DNA from: Pelosinus fermentans DSM 17108 | Lineage (GTDB): Bacteria > Bacillota > Negativicutes > DSM-13327 | Assembly: GCF_000271485.2 (NCBI RefSeq) | Contig: NZ_AKVN02000001.1 | Location: 4,470,501 to 4,534,500 of the forward strand | Direction: 5' to 3' | DNA: 64,000 nt | Shown here: positions 35,201 through 42,996 of the stretch, piece after piece | Numbering within the stretch: position 1 is the first letter of the stretch | Layout: each line of letters starts with the position of its first letter | Position numbers and translations under genes: made by a program | The notes under the pieces: model-generated | What the model saw: the letters and a program-made list of their open reading frames with translations, nothing else | Database searches by the model: none | Told to the model about the DNA's origin: nothing

Positions 35201-35992
35201 AAGGGATCTAGCTTTACAATATTGATCATAGGCTTTAGCAATCGGCTCTGAAAAATGACCTGTTCCTATATTTACATTTTCAATTTCAGTGAAAAAAGTG
35301 GTGTGCCGGCAATGATCTGACCAATACGTATCCAACACCCTGATTTCTGTGATTGTCGGGTTGCGTTTTTCCACATCACGAAAATATTGCTGACAAAATG
35401 CAATATCTCCTAGTCCCATGGCCAGTCCCATATCTTTTAACAGCAATTCTAGTTCTTCTGCTGATTGGGTCATAAAACCGGGAATGGTCTTTACATCAGC
35501 AGGTTTTTCCACTGTTAGTTCAAGACTGCGGGGTTTTTCTAAAGAAGCTTCCCGCGCTTCTACCGGATTGATACTGTACTCTTTTATTTTCTTAAACTCA
35601 TCTTCTGTAATATTGCCTTGTAATACAATTACTTTGGCAGTACGAATGGATAAGGTTTCTGTTTTTGTTAGTATTTGCACGCATTGCGCCGCCCAATGAG
35701 CTCGCTGGTCATATTGCCCCGGCAGATACTCTACTGCAAATATTTTATCTTCTGGTACTATGGTGAGTATTTCATCATAAACATCATCAACAGTCGGCTC
35801 AGAAAATATACTTTGTTTAGCTTCTGCAAATTCTTCCTGGCTGATTCCCGATATATCATAACGATTGACAAGGCGTACATGTTTCAAACCTGTAATGCCA
35901 AGATTCTGAGTAAGATCAGCATACATTCCCTTGGCCTCTACCGCAAAATCCTGCCTTTTTTCCACGAAAATTCGTTTGACTTCAAATGGCAT
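32228..35992 (-). CDS. purL: Phosphoribosylformylglycinamidine synthase, single-chain
   Basis: 1,254 residues. It converts FGAR, glutamine and ATP to FGAM in de novo purine synthesis. The N-terminal part is PurS-like, followed by two AIR-synthetase-like halves ([63 protein letters not shown]-type [12 protein letters not shown]). The C-terminal glutamine amidotransferase has [31 protein letters not shown] and the nucleophile in [10 protein letters not shown]. All three subunits of the PurSQL type are therefore in one chain, as in a clade of Clostridia. It is a single-gene unit with its own terminator and starts 101 bp from a divergent LysR gene, not in a pur operon. Confidence 0.95.
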   Translation of the reverse strand: [1254 protein letters not shown]

Positions 35993-36093
35993 GTTTCTAC
36001 CTCCTAGTATCGTCTTGCTATTGTTATTGTAATATATTATGATTAATTATAATAATTAATAGTATTAATAAAACTTATAAGGAGTGTTTATAT

Positions 36094-36975
36094 ATGGACG
36101 TTAATTTTGAACTGTATAAAGTGTTTTACTATGTTGCCAAATACTTAAGTTTTTCAGCAGCTGCTAATGAATTATACATCTCCCAGTCAGCTGTCAGCCA
36201 GGCAATAAAACAATTGGAAGAAAAGCTGAATACAAAACTTTTTTTTCGCAGTACCAAACACGTACAGTTATCAGAAGCAGGCACACTTTTATTTACCCAT
36301 GTAGAGCAAGCCTTTCACTTTCTAAAAACAGGTGAACGCAGCATCAATGAATTGCATTCCTTAGAACAAGGAGAGCTGAAAATAGGTGCCAGCGATACCA
36401 TTTGCAAATACTACTTACTTCCTTATTTTAAACAATTTAACCTTCTGTATCCTAAAATCAAACTCAATATTACCAATCGTCCCTCTCCTGTTTGTGTGGA
36501 CTTATTAAAAAAAGGCTTAGTGGATATTAGTGTGGTTAATCTTGCCGCCGAAAAACTGTATCCGGGCATGACCATCAGCAAATGTAAAATGCTGCATGAC
36601 GCATTTGTCGCCAGTTCTGCTTTCGCTCACCTGCAAAGTCTACGCCTGGTTCTTAAAGATATTGCTGCTTTACCTATTCTCACATTAGAAAAGAATACAA
36701 CCACAAGGACCTTCCTGGATTCTATGTTCGCCCAGCATAATCTCCCATTTGAGCCTGAGATTCAATTAGGCAGTGTGGACTTAATGATCGAACTGACAAA
36801 AATCGGACTGGGGGTCTCATTTATCAGCAAGGAATATATACAAAAAGAACTGGCTGACAATCAATTATTTACCCTTCCCCTCACTACTGATATACCTCCG
36901 CGAGAGTTAGGGATTATGACCCATGATTATCTGCCAGTTCCACTTGCAGCACAGAAATTTATTGAATTGTTATAG
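36094..36975 (+). CDS. LysR-family transcriptional regulator
   Basis: 293 residues, ATG at 36094 behind AAGGAGTG. The N-terminal winged helix is typical (FSAAANELYISQSAVSQAIKQLEEKLNTKLFFRSTKHVQLSEAG). The effector-binding part shows the LysR pattern (GELKIGASDTICKYYLLPYF, LVDISVVNLAAEKLYPGM). The ligand is unknown. It is divergent from purL over a very AT-rich 101-bp gap; LysR proteins commonly regulate the divergent gene, so purL is the likely target, which would be unusual for a purine gene. Confidence 0.92.
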   Translation: MDVNFELYKVFYYVAKYLSFSAAANELYISQSAVSQAIKQLEEKLNTKLFFRSTKHVQLSEAGTLLFTHVEQAFHFLKTGERSINELHSLEQGELKIGASDTICKYYLLPYFKQFNLLYPKIKLNITNRPSPVCVDLLKKGLVDISVVNLAAEKLYPGMTISKCKMLHDAFVASSAFAHLQSLRLVLKDIAALPILTLEKNTTTRTFLDSMFAQHNLPFEPEIQLGSVDLMIELTKIGLGVSFISKEYIQKELADNQLFTLPLTTDIPPRELGIMTHDYLPVPLAAQKFIELL

Positions 36976-37010
36976 TTTCATAATATCGACTAAAGATTTG
37001 CACCTTGCAT

Positions 37011-37085
37011 AGGTCACTGGTATATGACATTAAAAGCGTAGGTTAAGTAACACGGCGAAGCGTTAATGTCATATACCAGTGACCT
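37011..37085. repeat. Perfect 23-bp inverted repeat with conserved loop core (copy 1)
   Basis: Arms 37011-37033 and 37063-37085 are exact complements (AGGTCACTGGTATATGACAT... and its complement). The loop carries a 32-base core at 37034-37065, starting AAGCGTAGGTTAAGTAAC, identical to that at 59832-59863. It lies between the convergent ends of the LysR gene and speD. There is no U-run. Confidence 0.9.
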
Positions 37086-37120
37086 CACTATAGAGTTTCT
37101 TTAATGGATCATAGATGACT

Positions 37121-37933
37121 TCACTTCACTTTAGGAATATTACGGCCAGCAAAGATTTCTGACATTTCTTTTTTCAAGCGCTGTTTGATTTTTTTCTTCT
37201 CACCTGGCAAAAGTTCACCTTTGGCTGTACCAAATAAATAATTATCCAAATCAAATTCTTTTAAAATCATTTTGGTATGGAAAATATTTTCCTGATAGAT
37301 ATTCACATCAAGCATCTGATATAACTCACGAGTATCATGAGCAATGTAATTTTGAATCGAATTAATTTTATGGTCAATATAAAACTTCTTCCCTGTAACA
37401 TCACGGGTAAATCCCCGTACTCGATAATCGATAATTGCAATATCAGAACTAAAGCTGTTAATAAGATAATTCAGTGCTTTTAGTGGTGAAATCTCTCCAC
37501 AGGTAGAAACATCAATATCAGCACGAAACGTACTAATACCCTTATCAGGGTGACTTTCCGGATAGGTGTGTACGGTGATATGACTTTTATCTAAATGGGC
37601 TACCACAGCATCAGACTTAATTTCCTGCAGATCGATCAGCTCTGGTGCCTCAACTGCCATTTTTCCTTCTGAAATTAACATGGTTACACTGGAACCCTGA
37701 GGATCATAGTCCTGCTTTGCAATATTTAAGATGTTCGCACCAATCATATAAGCGACTTCTGTTAAAATATTGGTAAGACGCTCCGCATTGTATTCTTCAT
37801 CAATGTATTCAATGTAGGCTTGACGATGTTCCGGACTTTTTGCATAACATATATCATACATGTTGAAACTAAGTGTCTTGGTCAGGTTGTTAAAACCATA
37901 CAATTTTAATTTTTTAATTGACTTTATTTCCAT
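37121..37933 (-). CDS. speD: S-adenosylmethionine decarboxylase proenzyme
   Basis: 270 residues, close to the E. coli-type SpeD length (264). It makes decarboxylated SAM for spermidine synthesis. The self-cleavage site is at Ser117 in [16 protein letters not shown]; cleavage creates the pyruvoyl cofactor. [25 protein letters not shown] and [22 protein letters not shown] are conserved family blocks. Start ATG at 37933 with AAGGAG. No speE lies beside it. It is preceded by an unusually long leader with short ORFs (see 37934-38210), which suggests post-transcriptional control. Confidence 0.95.
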   Translation of the reverse strand: MEIKSIKKLKLYGFNNLTKTLSFNMYDICYAKSPEHRQAYIEYIDEEYNAERLTNILTEVAYMIGANILNIAKQDYDPQGSSVTMLISEGKMAVEAPELIDLQEIKSDAVVAHLDKSHITVHTYPESHPDKGISTFRADIDVSTCGEISPLKALNYLINSFSSDIAIIDYRVRGFTRDVTGKKFYIDHKINSIQNYIAHDTRELYQMLDVNIYQENIFHTKMILKEFDLDNYLFGTAKGELLPGEKKKIKQRLKKEMSEIFAGRNIPKVK

Positions 37934-38210
37934 ATTTCTTCTCCTTACTTGTTGTACAATTTCAAAGTCATGCCCTGAATCAGTACGGTATCATCGTCTG
38001 CTAGGAGCCTTGTTGCTTTGACACTTATCATGCGAAAGAATACTTTTTAGTCAAATGGAGTTTCACCACCCAACCTAAGTCCCACTTATCCGTCAAATTA
38101 GCCCCTCTAGGGCTCCCACCTGCTTTAAATAGGAGTCGTAGAGCGGCTTATTCATCGAATAAAATGTACTTCTAGTACTACATAATAGCCTACTTTTTTA
38201 TTGCTGTAAA
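37934..38210 (-). promoter_or_regulatory. speD promoter and long leader with short ORFs
   Basis: On the minus strand TTTACA (38205-38210) and TATTAT (38182-38187) are 17 bp apart, giving a start near 38175 and a leader of about 240 nt. It can form an AGCCC-tagag-GGGCT hairpin. It holds three short frames: 38093-38155 (MNKPLYDSYLKQVGALEGLI), 38028-38066 (GTG start, [12 protein letters not shown]) and 37945-38031 ([20 protein letters not shown]... 28 codons). The last two overlap by ATGA, and the last stops two bases before the AAGGAG of speD. A SAM riboswitch consensus is not visible. Confidence 0.55.
37945..38031 (-). CDS. Short leader ORF directly upstream of speD, 28 aa
   Basis: ATG at 38031 overlaps the stop of a 12-codon frame (GCATGA). 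The peptide is [20 protein letters not shown] followed by MTLKLYNK. The stop ends two bases before the AAGGAG of speD, so ribosomes finishing here could influence speD initiation. It has no strong ribosome-binding site of its own. The composition looks protein-like, but it could also be the end of a decayed gene. Confidence 0.35.
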   Translation of the reverse strand: MISVKATRLLADDDTVLIQGMTLKLYNK

Positions 38211-38317
38211 TAGTATTTTTTCGAATCCCGCTGCGCTTAAAAAATAAAGGAAAAAGGATGCAACACTCCTATCTTTAGTATAGTGTTTTGTCAATAAAGT
38301 ATTCTTAATAGCTATAA

Positions 38318-38358
38318 AAAAAGAACTCTATAGCAAATTTTCATCTGCGAGAGTTCTT
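38318..38358 (-). terminator. Terminator of the yhcH-like gene
   Basis: AAGAACTCT and AGAGTTCTT arms with a U-run on the minus strand, 27 bp after the stop of the YhcH-family gene. Between this terminator and the speD promoter, 38211-38317 holds AT-rich sequence with a weak hairpin (AACACT/AGTGTT) and nothing else I can name. Confidence 0.75.
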
Positions 38359-38384
38359 ATTTTAATTGAGCTGGAAAGTAATGA

Positions 38385-38855
38385 TTATAGTGCAGAAAGG
38401 GCTATTTTCAGCACTACCTTTTTAACTTTGGCTACCGAATGCAGCGTACAATTAGGACGATGAACATCATTAGGGAAAAGCACGGCATATAACCCGGGTT
38501 TTAGCAGCAGTTCTACCTCTTGCTGTACTCCTTGATAAAAAATCAAATCTTTTAGCTCCAGTTCATCCTGAAGGACTCCATACTCTGAAGATAGCAGACT
38601 ACACCCAATCATTTCTTCCCCTGAAACTACATACTGTATATCAATATACTTCTGATGAGCCTCCGGTTTTCTTTTCTCTTTGGGTTCCGTTTCATATTCG
38701 GAAACGGAGGCAAATATCGCATCCCCTTCAATATCATGCCTACCAACTGGCAAACTAGACAAATCGGTATTGATTAAATACTGCAAACCTCTTTGCAAGG
38801 CAGGAGACAAAGCAGCCTTCTCTTGTTCAAAATTCTTTAACTGTCCATAAATCAT
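38385..38855 (-). CDS. YhcH/YjgK/YiaL family (DUF386) sugar-binding protein
   Basis: 156 residues, one cupin-like beta domain. The family block is clear: GRHDIEGDAIFASVSEYETEPKEKRKPEAHQKYIDIQYVVSGEE, and the end has GLYAVLFPNDVHRPNC, with His and Glu residues that bind a metal. Such proteins are found with sialic-acid and beta-galactoside catabolism genes and may act as anomerases. Here it is a lone gene with its own terminator and no sugar genes nearby, so the substrate is unknown. Confidence 0.88.
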   Translation of the reverse strand: MIYGQLKNFEQEKAALSPALQRGLQYLINTDLSSLPVGRHDIEGDAIFASVSEYETEPKEKRKPEAHQKYIDIQYVVSGEEMIGCSLLSSEYGVLQDELELKDLIFYQGVQQEVELLLKPGLYAVLFPNDVHRPNCTLHSVAKVKKVVLKIALSAL

Positions 38856-38940
38856 CTTAGCAACCTCCCTTTTTAAACTCTATTTTATATCTATTCTTTA
38901 TTTTTATTGCCTTTCCTCTGTCAATGAAGAGTTTTTAAAA

Positions 38941-39042
38941 ATTTGAACCACAAAGGCACAAAGGTCACAAAGGGATTATTTATATTTTTTGTGTTCTCCT
39001 TTGTGTGCCGCAGCAGCGGCATTGTGCCTTTGTGGTTCAAAT
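38941..39042. repeat. GAACCACAAAGG palindromic repeat, copy 1
   Basis: Arms starting ATTTGAACCACAAAGGCACA and ending in the complement, with inner CACAAAGG / CCTTTGTG pairs. Lies between the yhcH-like start and the panD terminator. Member of the family discussed in the findings. Confidence 0.88.
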
Positions 39043-39079
39043 TCTTATTCTTTTTCATCTGCAAAACTTATAAATTCTA

Positions 39080-39108
39080 TAAAAATAGAGGCAGTTTACA
39101 CTGCCTCT
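39080..39108 (-). terminator. Terminator of the pan operon
   Basis: AGAGGCAG / CTGCCTCT stem followed on the minus strand by ATTTTTAT, 14 bp after the panD stop. Confidence 0.8.
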
Positions 39109-39121
39109 TGTTCCTGCTTTT

Positions 39122-39508
39122 TTAGTCAGCAAGCTGTCCATGGATTTCCCTGCCGCGGATTTCCTTAACTTTATTATTTTCACCCACCATCACTACAGTA
39201 GGGGTAAAGTTCCTTGCTTCCTCTTCCGTCATCATGGCATAGGAGATAATAATGACTTTGTCATCAGGCTGTACTAAACGGGCTGCTGCCCCATTCAAAC
39301 AAATGACTCCTGAATCTTTCTCGCCGACTATTACATAGGTTTCAAACCGATTACCATTGTTATTATTTACAATTTGCACTTTTTCATTAGGCAGGATTCC
39401 TGAAGCTGCCAGTAAGCTTTCATCAATGGTGATACTTCCCATATAATTAAGATTAGCCTCCGTCACCGTGGCACAATGAAGCTTAGCTTTTAAACATGTA
39501 ATAAACAT
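39122..39508 (-). CDS. panD: Aspartate 1-decarboxylase proenzyme
   Basis: 128 residues from the ATG at 39508 (GGAGGG seven bases upstream, inside panC); a longer frame to 39538 has no site. PanD decarboxylates aspartate to beta-alanine for pantothenate. The self-processing site is Gly24-Ser25 in NYMGSITID, which yields the pyruvoyl group; the N-terminus [20 protein letters not shown] and the later [22 protein letters not shown] are typical. It is the last gene of the pan operon, starting 4 bp after the panC stop. Confidence 0.96.
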   Translation of the reverse strand: MFITCLKAKLHCATVTEANLNYMGSITIDESLLAASGILPNEKVQIVNNNNGNRFETYVIVGEKDSGVICLNGAAARLVQPDDKVIIISYAMMTEEEARNFTPTVVMVGENNKVKEIRGREIHGQLAD

Positions 39509-39512
39509 AGAA

Positions 39513-40358
39513 TTATCCCTCCAAAATGATATTATCAATTAAACGAGTATTCCCAATGCGTACAGCTAAGGCTAGAAGAGTTTTACCGATAATCTGGTCT
39601 ATAGTCTCTAATAACGGATAGCTGTGTATTTCTACATAATCAATTTGCGCTAGTTCTTCCAACTGGATACTTGCTATCACCTGCTGCCTGATGGCTTCTA
39701 CGTTTATCTCACCACTGGTAACAAGCTGTTTGGCCAGCTGCAAGCTAGAAGACAGCACTAATGCCGCTCTTCGTTCTTCAACAGATAAGAAAGCATTACG
39801 AGAACTCATGGCAAGTCCATCTTTTTCCCGCACAATAGGTACAATCTCAATAACTATATTCATATTTAGATCAGAAGCCATGCGCTGAAGCACTAATACC
39901 TGCTGAGCATCCTTCTGACCAAAGAAGGCTATGTCAGGCTGAATGACATTAAACAATTTAGTCACAACAGTAGCGACTCCACGAAAATGACCCGGACGAG
40001 ACAAACCGCATAGTTTTTGCGTAATACCATCAATTTCTATAAAACTGCTATATCCCTTAGGATACATCTCCTGTGCTTGAGGATGAAAGATAACATCTAC
40101 ACCCGCAGTACCTGCTTGTACACTATCGCCCGTTAAGTCTCTTGGATATTTTGTATAATCTTCATTAGGACCAAATTGAGTAGGATTCACAAAAATACTC
40201 ACTACAACGATATCGCTTTGTTCCTTGGCTTGACGCATCAACGTAAGGTGTCCTTCATGCAAGGAACCCATGGTGGGTACTAAGCCAATTGATAAGCCTC
40301 TGGCTTTTACCTGCTTAACAAAAATCTTCATTTCCTCGATGGTTTCGATAATTCTCAT
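39513..40358 (-). CDS. panC: Pantothenate synthetase
   Basis: 281 residues, the usual length. It joins pantoate and beta-alanine with ATP. The ATP-binding signature [18 protein letters not shown], the [23 protein letters not shown] block, [20 protein letters not shown] and the KMSKS-like [11 protein letters not shown] are all present. It lies between panB (72 bp upstream) and panD (4 bp downstream), in the order panB-panC-panD, all read from one leader. Confidence 0.97.
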   Translation of the reverse strand: MRIIETIEEMKIFVKQVKARGLSIGLVPTMGSLHEGHLTLMRQAKEQSDIVVVSIFVNPTQFGPNEDYTKYPRDLTGDSVQAGTAGVDVIFHPQAQEMYPKGYSSFIEIDGITQKLCGLSRPGHFRGVATVVTKLFNVIQPDIAFFGQKDAQQVLVLQRMASDLNMNIVIEIVPIVREKDGLAMSSRNAFLSVEERRAALVLSSSLQLAKQLVTSGEINVEAIRQQVIASIQLEELAQIDYVEIHSYPLLETIDQIIGKTLLALAVRIGNTRLIDNIILEG

Positions 40359-40430
40359 GATTTCATTCCCCTTCTTCCCGTGCTGCTTTAGTACCTCATC
40401 ACGTAGCTGAGGTATAGTAGTCCACCAAGC

Positions 40431-41270
40431 CTAGTATAATTTTTCTAAAATTCCATCCGATATTTTAAAACTATGCTCCGCCGCGGGAAATTTTTTTTCT
40501 GTTACTTCTTTTTTATAGTCGGCTACTGCTTGCGCTATTGCTGCATGCAAAACAGCATATTGTTTTACAAATTTGGGAGTAAACCCAGGATACAAACCAA
40601 GCAGATCATTGATAACCAATACCTGACCATCACAGTGCACCCCTGCGCCGATGCCAATGGTTGGTATATTGAGCTGCTGCGTTACTTTTTGTGCCAGTAA
40701 GGCTGGTACGCACTCTAGGACAACAGCAAAAGCCCCGTTTTCTTCTAAAATCTTGGCGTCATTAAGCAATTTTTGCGCCCCTATTTCCTCTTTTCCCTGT
40801 ACTTTAAAGCCGCCCAGACTATGAACTGACTGAGGCGTTAGACCCAAATGCCCCACTACAGGAATTCCAGCAGTGACTATTTTTTTTACTGCCTCAGCAA
40901 TTTCGCTGCCGCCTTCTAGTTTAACAGCTTGGGCCCCTGTTTCTTTCATAATCCTTCCTGCGTTAGCTACTGCCTGCTCTGCGGACACCTGATAAGACAT
41001 AAAGGGCATATCTACAACTACCATTGCTTTTTTTGCCCCCCGGCATACTGCTTTCCCATGATGAATCATATCCTCCATCGTGACAGGCAAAGTCGAATCA
41101 TATCCTAATATCACATTTCCTAAAGAATCACCTACTAATAGCATGTCGATCTGGGCATCATCAAGAAACTTTGCCGTAGAAAAATCATAAGCTGTTAGCA
41201 TGGTAATGGCTTTTCCCTCTATTTTTCGCTGCTGAATCACTGTCGTTGTAATCTTTTCATTGGTACTCAT
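40431..41270 (-). CDS. panB: 3-methyl-2-oxobutanoate hydroxymethyltransferase
   Basis: 279 residues. PanB makes ketopantoate from 2-oxoisovalerate using methylene-tetrahydrofolate. Signatures: MLTAYDFSTAKFLDDAQIDMLLVGDSLGNVILGYDSTLPVTMEDMIHH, VKLEGGSEIAEAVKKI, GHLGLTPQSVHSLGGFKVQGK and IGIGAGVHCDGQVLVINDLLGL, with metal ligands Asp and Glu in place. The start overlaps the DUF2520 gene stop by 4 bp, which suggests coupling. In-operon position upstream of panC and panD. Confidence 0.97.
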   Translation of the reverse strand: MSTNEKITTTVIQQRKIEGKAITMLTAYDFSTAKFLDDAQIDMLLVGDSLGNVILGYDSTLPVTMEDMIHHGKAVCRGAKKAMVVVDMPFMSYQVSAEQAVANAGRIMKETGAQAVKLEGGSEIAEAVKKIVTAGIPVVGHLGLTPQSVHSLGGFKVQGKEEIGAQKLLNDAKILEENGAFAVVLECVPALLAQKVTQQLNIPTIGIGAGVHCDGQVLVINDLLGLYPGFTPKFVKQYAVLHAAIAQAVADYKKEVTEKKFPAAEHSFKISDGILEKLY

Positions 41271-42160
41271 GATGATTTCCCCCTGTTATCAATTCTTAAT
41301 ATTTCTTCTATGCTTGCAGCTTGTTCCTGGTTAACTGTACCTTTCTCTAAGGCAATCCCCAGAGTATACATCCCAAGTTCACTATATAAGCTCTTATCTA
41401 CTTCGTTTTCAAATGCCTCCAAGTGTGTCTTTACCGTAATATCATCTCCACGACTAATTGGACCCGTCAGACCCTGAACCACTCCCATTTCCTTTATATT
41501 CTGCAGGGTTCCTTCCAGCAGCGGCACTAAAGCAGTTAACGCTTCATCCGAAGATAAGCCAAATTTTCCATACAGCCGACTTGCCCAGTGCATCAAGGAA
41601 ACCGTGTAGTTCGATACAATGCAGGCAGCCCCATGGTAAAGGGACTTATCTGTATCTAAAATCTGAAAACTGGTTCCTCCTAAATCATTCACAATTTTTT
41701 CGGCTTGCTGTATTACCTCTGCCTGTCCGCTTAAGGCAAAATATATGCCCGCTAACCTTTCACTAGTATGTTCTTTATTGGCAAAGGATTGCAGCGGATG
41801 CATACAGCCAATCCATGCTCCTTGCTTTTTTGCCGGCAAGAGTACTTCCGCGGTAAGACATCCTGAAGTGTGAAGCACCATTTGCCCTCTTTTGAAACCA
41901 TTCTCTCTGGCTACTTGTGCTGTCACTTCTCCAATGCAACGATCAGGTGTTGTAATGAATAGGATCTCAGCATCTTGTATAAAATCGGCCGCTCTTACTC
42001 TCGTACCTACTCCCAATTCCCTAGCCAGCTGACTTGCTGATTCTAGACTATTACTAGCAATTCCAGATAAATGATACCCTCTATCAGATAATCCTCGTGC
42101 CAGCACACTCCCCACTTTCCCGGCTCCAACAATACCTATTTTCGGCTTTTGTTTTTTCAT
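41267..42160 (-). CDS. Rossmann-fold DUF2520 dehydrogenase of the pan operon
   Basis: 297 residues. The N-terminus is a dinucleotide-binding fold (KIGIVGAGKVGSVLARGLSDRGYHLSGIASNS), and the C-terminus matches DUF2520 (LYHGAACIVSNYTVSLMHWASRLYGKFGLS, PLLEGTLQNIKEMGVVQGLTGPISRGDDITV). It is the first gene of the operon, overlapping panB by 4 bp. No PanE is encoded here, although the pathway needs ketopantoate reductase between PanB and PanC. An alternative reductase of this type (PanG) has been reported from other bacteria, so this protein is the natural candidate. That function is inferred, not shown. Confidence 0.85.
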   Translation of the reverse strand: MKKQKPKIGIVGAGKVGSVLARGLSDRGYHLSGIASNSLESASQLARELGVGTRVRAADFIQDAEILFITTPDRCIGEVTAQVARENGFKRGQMVLHTSGCLTAEVLLPAKKQGAWIGCMHPLQSFANKEHTSERLAGIYFALSGQAEVIQQAEKIVNDLGGTSFQILDTDKSLYHGAACIVSNYTVSLMHWASRLYGKFGLSSDEALTALVPLLEGTLQNIKEMGVVQGLTGPISRGDDITVKTHLEAFENEVDKSLYSELGMYTLGIALEKGTVNQEQAASIEEILRIDNRGKSS

Positions 42161-42192
42161 ATTTCCTCCTTTACCTAATAGCCGTGAAGAGG

Positions 42193-42212
42193 CAAAGGAT
42201 GAGCATCCTTTG
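42193..42212. repeat. Core-less hairpin resembling the arms of the 59810 element
   Basis: CAAAGGATG-ag-CATCCTTTG, a perfect 9-bp hairpin. AAAGGATGAGCAT is shared with the arm of the element at 59810-59826, and a TAGCC lies the same distance upstream in both. It lacks the conserved loop core. It sits 32 bp upstream of the DUF2520 gene start. Confidence 0.6.
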
Positions 42213-42266
42213 AGATCCTAAAAGAAACTTTCCAAGACTGCTTGGCAGCCAAAGGAAAAGAAAATA

Positions 42267-42298
42267 TAAAAAAGCCTTCCGGAGCTTGTCCGAAAGGC
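42267..42298 (-). terminator. Attenuator-type terminator in the pan operon leader
   Basis: On the minus strand GCCTTTCGGA / TCCGGAAGGC form a strong stem with one mismatch, then seven U. It lies 107 bp upstream of the first pan gene, so it must be read through or avoided for expression. Confidence 0.8.
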
Positions 42299-42450
42299 AT
42301 ACTTTTCCTATGCAACCTCCCGTCTCAGTCCATTAAAAGATCTAAGCGGCTATAATTCGATATGAAACTGTGGAATACTATAGCAACAAGTTCTTTTTAC
42401 AGTATGGTTCATAACTGATACCACCCAAAGAACGCTTCGCCATTTTTACT
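42299..42450 (-). promoter_or_regulatory. Structured leader of the pan operon, riboswitch-like
   Basis: About 150 nt upstream of the attenuator hold two stem-loops on the minus strand: GTTCTTT...AAAGAAC (with GTGGT/ACCAT inside) and GCTATA...TATAGC. A GACGGGAGGTTGC stretch lies just before the terminator. Leader, hairpins, terminator and pantothenate genes together match the setting of the published 'pan motif' RNA of Firmicutes, though I cannot confirm its consensus by eye. The remaining 42451-42603 is AT-rich promoter sequence for both directions. Confidence 0.5.
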
Positions 42451-42603
42451 ACAAAACGATAATATCATAAACCATAATAAAAACACAAGGATTTTATGTA
42501 TCTATGATTATGCTTTATTGACAAGTATACATAACTGAAAATCTTGGAATAAGATATACAAAAGATCAAAGCTACTATAAAATAGATTCAAGGAGGTGTT
42601 CTT

Positions 42604-42954
42604 ATGAATGAGATAACAGGAGAACAAAAACTCTTAGCTATTTTAGCCCATATATCCTATTTCCTAGGGGGATTGGGCTTTATTATTGCACCATTAGTCA
42701 TCTTCTTATTAAAAAAAGACGACGCTTTCGTCTATCATCATGCAAAACAGGCTCTCGTTGCCCATTTGAGTATACTGACTGCGTCCTTCATTGTCAGTTC
42801 TTTATGTATATTAATAATTGGTGTTTTTCTGCTTCCTATCGTAGGTATTTTGTGGCTGATTCTGCTCGCAACATCGATTATTGCAGCAAGTAAAGCCTTT
42901 TATGGTGAAACCTATCAATACCCTTTTATCCAAAAACTGATTCATAAACTTTAG
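42604..42954 (+). CDS. DUF4870 membrane protein
   Basis: 116 residues, ATG at 42604 behind AAGGAGGTG. It begins with the family mark EQKLLAILAHISYFLGGLGFIIAPLVIFLLKKDDAFVYHHAKQAL and has three membrane segments (about 10-37, 52-70 and 74-95). Its role is unknown in all known members; they are small inner-membrane proteins. A YitT gene follows 42 bp later on the same strand, so they may be co-transcribed. Confidence 0.9.
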   Translation: MNEITGEQKLLAILAHISYFLGGLGFIIAPLVIFLLKKDDAFVYHHAKQALVAHLSILTASFIVSSLCILIIGVFLLPIVGILWLILLATSIIAASKAFYGETYQYPFIQKLIHKL

Positions 42955-42996
42955 TAACGAACATTATGCCTTTTATATTACACTAGGAGGAACTAT

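Noticed and set aside
35675-36007. Plus-strand ORF of 110 codons across the purL start
   Set aside because: Complement of purL; no ribosome-binding site and no family features.
37934-38200. SAM riboswitch in front of speD
   Set aside because: None of the SAM-I, SAM-II or SAM-III consensus blocks can be found in the leader.
42407-42440. T-box leader (GGGTGGTATC string) before the pan operon
   Set aside because: The string is about 120 nt from the terminator, not in an antiterminator next to it, and no specifier loop was found.
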